From: Mrakia gelida | Lineage: Eukaryota > Basidiomycota > Tremellomycetes > Cystofilobasidiales > Mrakiaceae | Direction: 5' to 3' | Length of the DNA stretch: 64,000 bases | Assembly (NCBI GenBank): GCA_024345305.1 | Contig: BRON01000006.1 | Location: 930,001 to 994,000, forward strand | Shown: positions 45,101-55,263 of the stretch, piece after piece | Position numbering within the stretch: the stretch's first letter is position 1 | Layout of the letters: every line of letters begins with the position of its first letter | The notes under the pieces: generated by a model | Told to the model about the DNA's origin: nothing | The model's database searches: none | What the model saw: only the letters and a program-made list of their open reading frames with translations | Program-made: the position numbers and the translations under genes

Positions 45101-45575
45101 GCGCACTTCCTCCTCCTCCCTCACCTCCCTTTGATGCGTTGTCCCTCCCGTTCTCCTCGTCTCCCTCCTCCTTCTCGTCTCCTTCCTCTGTACCCGACTT
45201 CCTCCCTCTTGACGCTCCCTCCCCATTTGAGGACGTAGTCCATGCTCCTCCTTTGGTTGTCGTCGTCGTTGGCTCTGGTTCGTCGGCGTCCGAGTCCTTC
45301 TGCTCCTCCTGCCCTTCGACGACGAAGACGTCCCGGCCCTTCCCCTTATCCTCCTTACTGAACCGATCCTGCTTGGCACTCCCTTCTGAGTCGCTAAACT
45401 CGTCGATATCCACGACGCCTGCGTATCCATCCTCTCCCTCCTCCCTCTCATCCGTTCCCTTCCTTCTCCTCTTCTTCTTTTGCGGCTGGACCACCTGGTC
45501 CACTTCTGTTTCTTCCCCGTCTTCGGCGGCCTCTTCCGTGTAGTTTACTCTCGGTTTCCTCTTAGCAGCGGACAT
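42115..45575 (-). CDS. Acidic nuclear-type protein with JmjC/cupin-like domain, copy 1
   Basis: The start is MSAAKRKPRVNYTEEAAED at 45575 and the stop TGA at 42115-42117. The first exon (about 350 codons) has a basic NLS-like PQKKKRRRKG, a long acidic Asp/Glu/Ser-rich stretch, then helical sequence (WKVWKGAKWATEEGVRSFED). Later exons carry PKGTMGTRRTYAAGPTFFYG and LLISVQELFALTKKESEERM. The C-terminal domain has GGSYTSLHAEGFNLGSTSTM and GAKIWFGLGP near 42650-42780, then QEPGTSIVTKAYVPHIVWNG near 42270-42330. The HxE and the later PH within a Q.PG...vPH.v pattern resemble a JmjC Fe(II) site. There are about six introns. Demethylase activity is not shown. A paralogue lies at 48078-51374. Confidence 0.68.
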
Positions 45576-46559
45576 GCTTCTTGGGGTTTGGCTTGACGGA
45601 GGGGGAGAGGTTGAGCGAGAGAGACGGAGGGAGGGAGTGGGTGGAGAGGTTGAGGTTGAGGGCGATGGAGGAGGATTCGGGTTGAGGAGGCTGGAGGAAG
45701 GGAGGGAGGAGTCCTTCTGGGGTGCTGGAGCGTAGCTGGAGGGAGAGTGGACCCTTCGAGATTAGATCGACGGCGAGCGAGAGTGAGGGGGGGAGGTTGG
45801 GGCGATAGAGCGGAGCAGGTTCCGAGTGTTGAGGGTGGATCGATTCGACCGAGCTGGGGACGGTAGGCTCGAGGACTGGAGGTTGATGGGGTTCTGTTGA
45901 GTGGGTGGGAGAAGATCCTTGGTGAGGATTGAGCTGTTTAAGGAGGAGGAGCGATGGCGAGGGGGAAAGGTGTGGAGCGAGGAGGGCTTTCTTTTCAGGA
46001 GAAGGAGCTGGTTCCTTGCGACGAGACTGGCTGGGGGACTTGGAGAGGTTGATGGATGGACGGTGAAGGAAACGATTCAAGAGTCGGCGGGGTTTGAGGT
46101 CGAGAGGGTAGGGTTGAGAGAGGTGGAGATGGAGATCGAGGAGGGAGCGTACGGTGAGCTTCGACCTTTTCGGAAGGACTTGTTTCCTCGGACGATGGCT
46201 TCTCCTGTAGTGTTTAACGTTCCAGCGAGGACAAGTATATCAGTACTCCGTTCCCCTGTAGCGATCACGTCGATACTGCCCTCAAAACATGGTGCTTCTT
46301 CCTTCCCTTCCTCCCTTGAGCTCTTCCCTTCCTTCCTTCCTTCCTTCTTCCTCCTTCCCTTCTCTTCTCCTCCCTTTGCCTCTCCCTCTCCCTCTCCTTG
46401 TCCCCTCACCTTCCCAGACTTCATGTTCAACGCGAGAATATCTCAGAACTCACCAGCGGGTTGTTGGCGATGGATGCAGCAAAGAAAGCAAGCTGTAGGC
46501 TGCGCCGTGAGAGATCGCGAGTCGTGGTTGGAGGTCAGACGGATTTCGCGAAGTCCCCC
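45570..46559. repeat. Duplicated upstream block, copy 1
   Basis: This is about 990 bp, beginning at the start codon of the JmjC-like gene and extending upstream. It is nearly identical to 51369-52339. From about 45901 to 46310 I see no difference from 51697-52106. Closer to the start codon there are scattered substitutions and a short deletion. Beyond, copy 2 lacks several bases of a CTTCC tract, and about 40 bp near 46490-46530 differ. Long open frames on both strands in this block (for example 45901-46764 plus) are biased low-complexity frames with no recognised domain. Confidence 0.9.
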
Positions 46560-48077
46560 AAGTTCACTTTGGGGCGGCTTTCGCCCTTTGTTTTCCTTCG
46601 ACCTCCTTCCTTTTTTTTTTTATCTTCGGCCCCTGGCGTGTATCATATACTATCCCCTGATCTACCTTCTCTCCCACCCTATCGACCCACCTGTGGTGCC
46701 TCCCATCCTCCAAACGCAAGGATTTTCGTCCCCTGCCTATCCCACTCATTTTAACGTACCGTGAGGGCAGCTAGCCTCGCGACTAACCAACGAAGCGCGG
46801 AACAGGGTTGAAGAGACCACAAAGCTGAGAACCAGATCAAACACACGAAACCAAAAACTCTCGCTTGCAAGAGCGAGATCGACGAGTCGAAGGCACGCAC
46901 TCTCAACTCCGCCCTTCGGCAATCGCTTCTCCCCATAAAATATAGAACTCCAGCCCTCCCAAGCTCACTACCACTATTTCTCAGCCCTCTCTGCGACAAC
47001 ATCGAAGTTCGATCCTCAGCCTCTCCCCCTCGGCTTCCGAGACGTCCTTGAAGTTTCTCTCCGACGCGACGTACTCGGACTGCATTGCAGATTCTCTCAC
47101 CGCCTCGCGCCCCCAAGGCTTCTCCTCTTCCCCTCTTGCTTGGCCGCCGCTGTTAATCGGCTCGGATCATGTGATGAGGTCGAAGGCTCGCCTAGAAGAT
47201 TGAAGAAAGAGGAAGCAAGCATTTTGCCGATTCACGTCGTCTCCCTGGTCGCGCCCACTTCGCTTTCAGCTCTCTCTGCCGGTCACTTCAAACACCTTAG
47301 GCAAGTGGTTCTGTGTACTCCGAGGTCTCCGGTGCCATGTCGTAAAATGAATCTGTTGATCCACCGCCTTGATCTGCTGGTTCGACCGACGCGTTGTTCC
47401 AGGTGAGAATGTCAACGTCCGTCCTTACCTGCCGCTCCGGGGATAGGGCTAACCCCCACCCTTTAGTTCGGAACTTGATCTTCTCTCGATATATTATCAC
47501 TTCATCGAGCTGGAGAAATGCATATTTCCTCGCTTCCACCACTCCTCAAAGGGGAGGAGGACACTGGTCAACTCACCCAGTGTTAGAGAAGTGAAAAAAG
47601 GGCCAGATAGATGCGTTCCAGCCTACCCGGTCAAACAGCGTCGAGTCGGCGCAGTACGAGATAGTTGAACACGACTCCTCAGCAAAGGGTCGAAAGCAAG
47701 GCGAAACTGAGAAAGATGAAGTTCCGAAACCCACCCTTGACCTTTGTCCTCCCTCTTCCCGATCCAGCCTTCACGCCCGCTCCCAGATCTCTGCAGGCTA
47801 CCCCATCTCTCACTTCACGAACCTTTCAATTCCTTTCAGTAGCTTCAGCCCTTCGCACGTCGCCCGCCCCGTCCGGCTCCCTCCCCGCAGCCCGCCTTCC
47901 CTCCGCCCTCGAGCAGCCTACGTATCGTTTACCCTTCCCTCACGTTCACTCCCCTCGTCTCCCCTGCCAAGCACAACCCAGCTTCAAGCATATCTTCGAT
48001 CGTACTTCAAAAGTGGTCGTCAGACATCTTAAAGCATCGGTACGTAGAAAATGTACGTCCGTTAAATCAAACTAGAA
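46560..48077. other. Spacer between tandem units, orphan ORF at 47297-47542
   Basis: The minus-strand frame 47297-47542 reads FLQLDEVIIYREKIKFRTKG and later TWNNASVEPADQGGGSTDSF. It looks coding and contains a possible donor (gtaagg) near 47425, but cannot be extended or identified. The rest (46560-47290, 47600-48060) shows no supported feature. Confidence 0.35.
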
Positions 48078-51000
48078 CTACTGGGTCTTCAACTCGTACA
48101 GAGGAAGCTCCCTCCACCCGCCCTTGTCTCCAAACGAACACTCGCACCTCCTCTTCGCGCTCGCGACCTTGTCGATCTCCGTGATCCCGACAACCTTCCT
48201 GTTGATCACGAGGGATGGCCCATAGTTCCAGACGAAGTGAGGAACTTCGCTCCTGACGAAGACGTTGGTCCCGGGTTGCTGGACGATCACTGTCCACTTC
48301 CTCTCCTCCGAATCAGCGAGATCGAAGGGGCTGACGACGTTTTGGTGATGTTCCCAGACGTGCTCGCACGGGAGATCCTCCTTGTCGATGTCGCTCCTCG
48401 TGAAGGGACCCTCCCAACCCACCAGATGATCCTTTCTATCGTAGTAGGTCTTGAGTGATTCCTTGTATGGAAGGCTTCCCTCGACTTCCGCCCAAAACCA
48501 TCGAACCGTTCGCGTTAGCTCATCTCCCCAGTCCGTCTATCGACTTCCTATCTTGGACACTCACGCGACCGTACAGCCTCCATCAGCGCCTTCCTCTTGT
48601 CGAGAGCGTCCTTCAGCGTGAAGTAGACCCTGGCGCCCCATCCTTCCTCTCCTCCGTACACCATCGTGCTGGTCGAACTCAGGCTGAACTCCTCCTTGTG
48701 GAGCTGCGAGAAGCTCCCTCCCCAGGGATCGAGGACGGCGGTGTAGTCGGCGAGCTCCTCGATCGAGTCCTCCTCTTTCTTCGGAGTCCTGAGGATGGTT
48801 CTGAGCGTCGTCGTCCCCTTGAGATCGAGGCTCGTGTAATCATCCACCCAGTCGATCATCGGCGCTGTTCAGAAACAGGAAGTGGATTCACAGTCAGCCT
48901 CTCTCTCCCGCTCTCCTCTTCCCTCTTTCCACGTCCCATCCGTCTCACTCACGAGAGAGGATGACGTTCGACAGGCCTGCGATGGAACAAAGAATTGTCA
49001 GCTCTCATCCTCTACCTCCCAACCTCCTCGCTTTCGAACTCACAGCAGCTCGTCGCCTCCACCAATCCCTCACACCCGTCCTTCATCATCGCTTCAGCAA
49101 GCTCCACCACCCTCGCCATCCTCCTCGCTTCATCTTCCTCGTCCCTCGTCACCGCAGGGATATCGATGTCAAACTTCTTGGCGAGATCGTCCATGTGCTC
49201 CTGGCCCGTCTGCTTCGTCCTCTCGAAGAACTCTCCCATCGTCAACACCAGCGGAACCTTCTCCATCCCCGCCTTCCAAGGCATCGCCTCCTTCCTCCCT
49301 TCGTACACCTCCTGCATCACGTCAAACAGGTTCCTGACGACCCGATCCGCTCCAACCTGCATCGCCGACTCCCTTGCAGCCTTCACCTTCTTCCCCTCCG
49401 TTCCCCACCAAAACGTATCCCCAGCGTTGTACGTCCTCTTGGTTCCCATCGTTCCCTTACGAAAGCCGGCGGAGTTGTCGCCGTCGTCGTCGTGGATGTC
49501 GTGCAAGGAGGAGGAGGAGGAGGCAGCTTTTGAACCCCTTCCAGTCGGGGAGACCGTCACGATGTCGACGTCGTTGAGGTCCACTACCAGTAGCTCCATG
49601 AGGTCCTCGACCGTCTTGTAAGGGTTGATCCGAGAGATCGCCAGAGTCCTGCTCCCGAGCCCCGAAGGCCAACAACGTAAGCGAAGCTGCTCGACCGCGA
49701 CCCACCCCGCTCGCCGACCGCCCCTTCTTTTCTTCCGGTCTTTTTTTACTCACGAGATGGGTTTGGGAGACACCTCCCGCTCCTGCAAGTCCTTGAGCGT
49801 CTGAGTTGGATCCAGCGACTTGGCGGGCTCCGAGCGTTGGATCCTCTTGTGTCTGGGGGATTCGAAGCTCATCAGGTTCTCTTTTCGAAACAACCGCCGC
49901 CCCGCCCCCCTCGTTGCAATACATCTCCGCACTGTACTTACATCAACGAGTTTCCAAGCTTCGCCCTCGTCTTCGCCGTCTCCACCGTCATAGCTCCAGA
50001 GGCTCCCTTCAACCTCGCCAACACCACCTCCGCCGACTCGACCTCCTCCAACGACGACGGTCTGACCATCGACTTTGACGACGCCAGCTGTCCTCCTTCG
50101 AACGTGAAGTAACTTTGCCAGGTGTCCCGCACTTTGCTCAATGGATCGTCGAAGAGGACTGTTTCATCGTTCAACAACGGCGCAAATCGTGAGCCCCTTC
50201 TTCCCATCTCGTCCTCGCACGCCTATCTTCTTGTCGCCCTGTACTCACTTTGGTCGTACGCCTTCGTCATCTTCTCGCTCACTCTGATCTTGCTCTTCTT
50301 CACCAAGTCCTTCCTCATACCCGCCAGAACCCCCTCGTACCCCCCACCCGTCCTCTTGTCGCCCTTAGCCGGCTTCTTATCGGTTCCCGGCTTCCCTTCG
50401 TCTGCCAGAGCCTCCGTCTCAGCCTTCATCTCTACCTCCATCCTCCTCAGAATCTCCCACATCGCCCTCTCGGCCACCTTGCCCCCCAACGCTCCGTTCC
50501 CTAGCAAGGGGAGGAACAACCACTCCCTCGTCATCAACCTCACTTCCTTCAAACGTTCCCCCGCCGCCCTGAGTCCGACGTTGGCGTGAGCCTCCTTCTT
50601 CGTTCGAAGCTTGTCAAGTTCGACGACGTGCATCGTGACGTACGCGTCGTCGTTGGCTCCCAGCTTCCGAAGGAGGGCTTGCGCTCTGAGCTTGTCGGAC
50701 TTCGAAGTCTCCTCGTCGTCGACGGTTCTCTTGAGGCTGTCCTCGAACAATGGAAGTAGGCGTAACGGTGCCCCATCGTCGTCTTCGTCTTCGTTGTCGT
50801 TGTCGTTGTTGGATCCTCCGTCGTCGTCGTCGTTGGCGTTGGCGTTGGCGTCGTGGTATCCGTCCTGGAATCCGCCTCGTGAACCGTCGTCTTCGTCGTC
50901 GTCTTCGTCGTCGTCTCCGTCGTTGCTGTCGCAGCCTCCTCCTCCATGGTTGAGGTCCTCCTCGACGTTGTTGGCATCCTCGTCCTCGTCCTCGACTTCG

Positions 51001-51374
51001 ACGCCGTCGTTCAGGGTTGTCTCCCTTCCTCCGTGGCCTTCTTCTTCGCCGTCGAGCCTGCCGGCTCTCTCCTCTTCTTCGTCCGAGTCCGAAAGCTCAA
51101 TCACCTCCTTCGACTTCGCCTTCCTCTCTCCCTTTGCCTTCGGTTTTCCCCTTCCCTTTCCCTTTCCCTTCGACTTCGAGGCCTTCTTGGTCGGGACGAA
51201 TTCGGCGTCCTCGTCCACATCCAACCTCCTACTTGTATGCTCCTTCCCCTTCCCCTCATTCTTTCTCCTCTTCCTCTTCTCCACTTCCCTCCCTGATTCC
51301 ACCTCGTCCTCGAAGTCCGAAGGCTCTTTGTAGTTTCGACGTTTCCTCGTAGACGTGGACGCGGACGTGGACAT
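48078..51374 (-). CDS. Acidic nuclear-type protein with JmjC/cupin-like domain, copy 2
   Basis: The start is MSTSASTSTRKRRNYKEPSD at 51374 and the stop TAG at 48078-48080. The first exon (about 380 codons) has basic clusters (KRKRRKNEGKGKEH, SKGKGKGRGKPKAKGERK) and a very acidic Asp/Asn run near 50760-50940, then helical sequence. The middle exon has RKGTMGTKRTYNAGDTFWWG, matching PKGTMGTRRTYAAGPTFFYG in copy 1. The C-terminal domain reads GGSFSQLHKEEFSLSSTSTM and ARVYFTLKDALD near 48620-48720, then VQQPGTNVFVRSEVPHFVWN near 48230-48290. The HxE and PH positions match copy 1. Exon order is the same, but protein identity is low outside these motifs. It may be chromatin-associated; function is inferred. 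Confidence 0.68.
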
Positions 51375-52339
51375 GCTTCTTGGGGTTTGGCTTGACGGAG
51401 GGGGAGCGGTTGAGCGAGAGAGACGGAGGGAGGGAGTGGGTGGAGAGGTTGAGGTTGAGGGCGAGGGAGAAGGATTCGGGTTGAGGAGGCTGGAGGGAGG
51501 GAGGGAGGCGTCCTTCTGGGGTGCTTGAGCGTAGATGGAGGGAGAGTGGACCCTTCGAGATTAGATCGACGGCGAGCGAGAGTGAGGGGAGGTTGGGGCG
51601 ATAGAGCGGAGCAGGTTCCGAGTGTTGAGGGTGGATCGATTCGACCGAGCTGGGGACGGTAGGCTCGAGGACTGGAGGTTGATGGGGTTCTGTTGAGTGG
51701 GTGGGAGAAGATCCTTGGTGAGGATTGAGCTGTTTAAGGAGGAGGAGCGATGGCGAGGGGGAAAGGTGTGGAGCGAGGAGGGCTTTCTTTTCAGGAGAAG
51801 GAGCTGGTTCCTTGCGACGAGACTGGCTGGGGGACTTGGAGAGGTTGATGGATGGACGGTGAAGGAAACGATTCAAGAGTCGGCGGGGTTTGAGGTCGAG
51901 AGGGTAGGGTTGAGAGAGGTGGAGATGGAGATCGAGGAGGGAGCGTACGGTGAGCTTCGACCTTTTCGGAAGGACTTGTTTCCTCGGACGATGGCTTCTC
52001 CTGTAGTGTTTAACGTTCCAGCGAGGACAAGTATATCAGTACTCCGTTCCCCTGTAGCGATCACGTCGATACTGCCCTCAAAACATGGTGCTTCTTCCTT
52101 CCCTTCCTCCCTTGAGCTCTTCCCTTCCTTCCTCCTTCCCTTCTCTTCTCCTCCCTTTGCCTCTCCCTCTCCCTCTCCTTGTCCCCTCACCTTCCCAGCC
52201 TTCATGTTCAACGCGAGAATACCTCAGAACTCACCAGCGGGTTGTTGGCGATGGATGCAGCAAAGAAAGCAAGCTTTAGCTTGCTGCGGGATCAGAGGGG
52301 CTTGTGGTTGGAGGTCAAACGAATTTCGCGAAGTCCCCC
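51369..52339. repeat. Duplicated upstream block, copy 2
   Basis: This is about 970 bp and nearly identical to 45570-46559, starting exactly at the start codon of the second JmjC-like gene. High identity ends at AAGTCCCCC on the far side in both copies, after which the sequences are unrelated. The block therefore includes the 5' leader and promoter of each paralogue. Confidence 0.9.
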
Positions 52340-52461
52340 TTGTCTCCGTCGTCCTTTCGATCCAAAGCTATACCTTCGGAGCCCACCTCTCTCCCCACCA
52401 CCTCCTTCCCTTACTGTACTCTACCACCTTTGGACGTCCCAGTCCCTTTCCCACCATCCCC

Positions 52462-54113
52462 ATGGTCAACACCTCCCTTGATTCCCAGTCCCTTTCCTCC
52501 CGAGACATTTTTGTTCCTCCCCTTCCCCTGGATCCAACGGACCTCTATTGGGATTCAACTTCCCGTCGCACCTTCTCCCTCCAGGTCCATTAGCAAGTCA
52601 GTTTTTACCCGTTCACCTCGACTCCCTCTATCGTTGATCACCGCTCTTTTCGCCCCAAGCAGCTTCAAACCCTTCTCCACCTCGCGTCCCCATTCCCTCT
52701 CGAAACCGTTGACGCATTCGCCAACGTTCTGCGGGCCGTCCTTCCCCCCCTCGTCTTCAATACGACCTCCCTCGCCTTCGACGCCCTGTTTCCACCCAAC
52801 TCTCCTCCTCCGTCCATCCACCACACGGTCAGCTCGTACCTCGGCTGGTTCCTCGGAACTCACGCCCCTCACTCTTCCTTCGTCAACCTCCCCACCGTGC
52901 ATCCCATGCTCCTGCACTCCGCCTCCCCACCCATTTGCAACCTCCTCCCTTTAGTCTGCTCGCTACATCCGACCTCCGTCCCTACACCCTCGCCGTCCTC
53001 CCTTTCACCCTCCTCGAGGCCCAACATCGATTCTCTCCTGATTCATGTACATCCAGACTCCTCCATCTGTCTCTGCTACTCTCTACCCCACGTTGACCAT
53101 GCACTATCTTCCGGGTTGACCAGACGACCGATCTTCAAGAAGTCAACGCCCTTCTCTCTCGCCTTCGATCCACCCTTCCTCACCTTCAAGAGAGCTCCCT
53201 CCCTCGGATCCAGTGGGACAGCACCGTTCGCCATTTCCACCAACTCCTCCCTTGCCGCTTAGAACACACTCTTCCGTCCCCCATCTTGGCAGCTCTCCTC
53301 CAAAAGCTCTGCGACCCCCACCGAGCTCTTCCTCCTCAACGATTCTCTCCCCCGAGCAGAAATCGCCGATCCGAAAGAGGTGCCTAGTCTCCTCCCTTCT
53401 TCCCTCCCCCTCGATGTACGCCCACCCTCTGACTCGCTACCCTTTATCTATCGCTTCAGCTCCAAGAGGAAGAGCTACCTCTACCCGCTCCGCTTCAAGA
53501 TTTCCTCGCCAATTTTTCTCAACACGACCCCGTCGGAGGCGAGATCCTTACCACTGAGCTCTCCCTCCTCCTCGAACCCTCCGAAGCTCCCACCTTGTAG
53601 AACCCATCCTCTCGGCCCGCCTCTCCATCCCTTCCTTATCCTCCTCCTTCGGCCAGCCACTCCTCCTTCGCCTTCTTTCTTCCATACGTCCCTTCGGAAG
53701 CCCTCCCGCCGTACTCGTACTTCGAGACGTCCTCCTCCCTCGATACGACCTGAACCAGATCAGCGGTCCTTCCCCTCACTCTTCCGTAAGCTGTCAACTT
53801 AGCACTCCCTTTTTGTCTCTTTCGTTTGGCCCACCGTGAATCGTACATTCAGCAACTCGCATCAACTCTACCCACTCCGGGCTTTCTCCTCCACCACACC
53901 CTTCAGCCCTGGTCTTCTGACGTCGCGCTCTCCCGTGTTCGTGCTCTTCCTCAATTCGGATCCTCGCTTGCCGTCTCTCGTAGGTCTGACCTTACAAAAA
54001 CCTTGCTCACGCAAACAGAAGAAGGCCTACCGACGGACTCCTGGTTCCGTCTGTCCCTCTTACGCTCGTTTCGCCCCTTCCAACCGATACAACCGATTCA
54101 TCCCACACCTTAG
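52462..54113 (+). pseudogene. Degenerate hypothetical gene, multiple in-frame stops
   Basis: The reading opens MVNTSLDSQSLSSRDIFVPP and continues SIVDHRSFRPKQLQTLLHLA, ETVDAFANVLRAVLPPLVFN and HHTVSSYLGWFLGTHAPHSS near 52620-52900. Downstream, one frame keeps coding character (LAVLPFTLLEAQHRFSPDSC, EEELPLPAPLQDFLANFSQH, HRESYIQQLASTLPTPGFLL) but is broken by about six stops between 53080 and 53800 and at least one frame change near 52910. No known domain is seen. It looks like a decayed single-exon gene. The upstream boundary is close to the end of the duplicated block. Confidence 0.5.
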
Positions 54114-54199
54114 ATCCCTCTTCCTCTCCTTATATCGGATCCTGCAGTCTTACTCCCCGCCGCTCTCCTCTCTTTCTCTCAATCCCCTTCACCAAGTAA

Positions 54200-55161
54200 G
54201 CTTTTCTCCTCCCTCGCACGCTCCACAAGCCGAGTTTCCTCGTTCCACCTACGCTCCGGGACCTGACCCATCGGATGCCGTCCGTTCCCTCTATATCTGT
54301 CCAGCCCTGCTCTGTTGGAAAGAACGCGGGCATTTACCGCTGCTTCGTCGTCAGCGACGACGCGTCGCGGTTTCGTCCGAACCCTTTTTCCCTCCTCCTC
54401 CTTTTTCCCACACTGACCCCTCCTCCGTTTTCTTTTTCTTCTCCCGCCTTATCACCCAGTCTTGCCTTCACCTCCTCGCTGCAATCGCCTCTTCGCCCCC
54501 CGCCAGCCTTCGCCGTCCCCTTCGCCCACACAACTCCCTCTCCTTCTGTTCCCGTAGGTGGCTTCTTCTCAGGCGGTCTGTACGCCTTCCGACTCTTCCC
54601 CACAGACGACGTGAGTCCATTTTTTTTCCTTCTTGTCTTCTTTCGATCTGCTTTCGACTCAACCCCACCCCTCTTGCAGTCTACTGGTCCATTTCTCCGT
54701 CCTTGGCCCACGGACTCCAAACCCCCTCCATTCTCCTCTTCACTCGCCATTGCAGCCGTCAGGATTCATCTTCGTCCAGACGTCGGACGAGTCTTCCTCG
54801 TCCCTCCACCTCTCTCGACGGATTACCGTTGCCCTTCTACTCCTCTCTTCAGAACAAGTTTGCCCTTCCGTCCTCGTTCCCTCCTCATCCCTGGCACATC
54901 CCGTCTCAGCTGACTCTTAACCTTCCTCCAGCACCCTCAACAACACTCTGCGGTCCGCATCGACCGCCTTCCATAAGCAGGCCCACGCTTTCGCTTGCCG
55001 CTCCGCGTTCCTTCGCCCTGTCCCTTCGAGTCCGTTCCTCTTGTCTACCATCGTTGCCGCTCCGTTTTTTTTCCTTTGTCCTTTCGTGCCCCTCTGAGGC
55101 TGGCCTGTCTTTTCGTCGTCTTTGTTGCTCATTGTCGAAATATCTTCTTCCTTTTGAATAA
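54200..55161 (+). pseudogene. Possible continuation of the degenerate gene
   Basis: A frame starting MPSVPSISVQPCSVGKNAGI at 54275 carries CFVVSDDASRFRPN and later GGFFSGGLYAFRLFPTDD before a plausible intron (54610-54680). Several alternative frames stay open because the DNA is C-rich. Another downstream frame reads SGFIFVQTSDESSSSLHLSR. Whether this is a gene, part of the preceding relic, or chance cannot be decided. Confidence 0.3.
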
Positions 55162-55263
55162 GAACGAACCTGCTCGAAAGGAACTCGGACGAATTTCGAC
55201 CTTCGCTCCGAACTCCCCCTTCCACGCTCCACCTCCTTCCCTCCCTCCTCCCTCCTCCGTACG

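Noticed and set aside
45139..45543. Plus-strand Ser-rich frame
   Set aside because: It is antisense to the acidic first exon of JmjC-like gene copy 1.
50549..51333. Long Ser/Thr-rich frames on both strands (for example 240 codons on plus)
   Set aside because: They are shadows of the acidic Asp/Glu/Lys-rich first exon of the JmjC-like gene copy 2.
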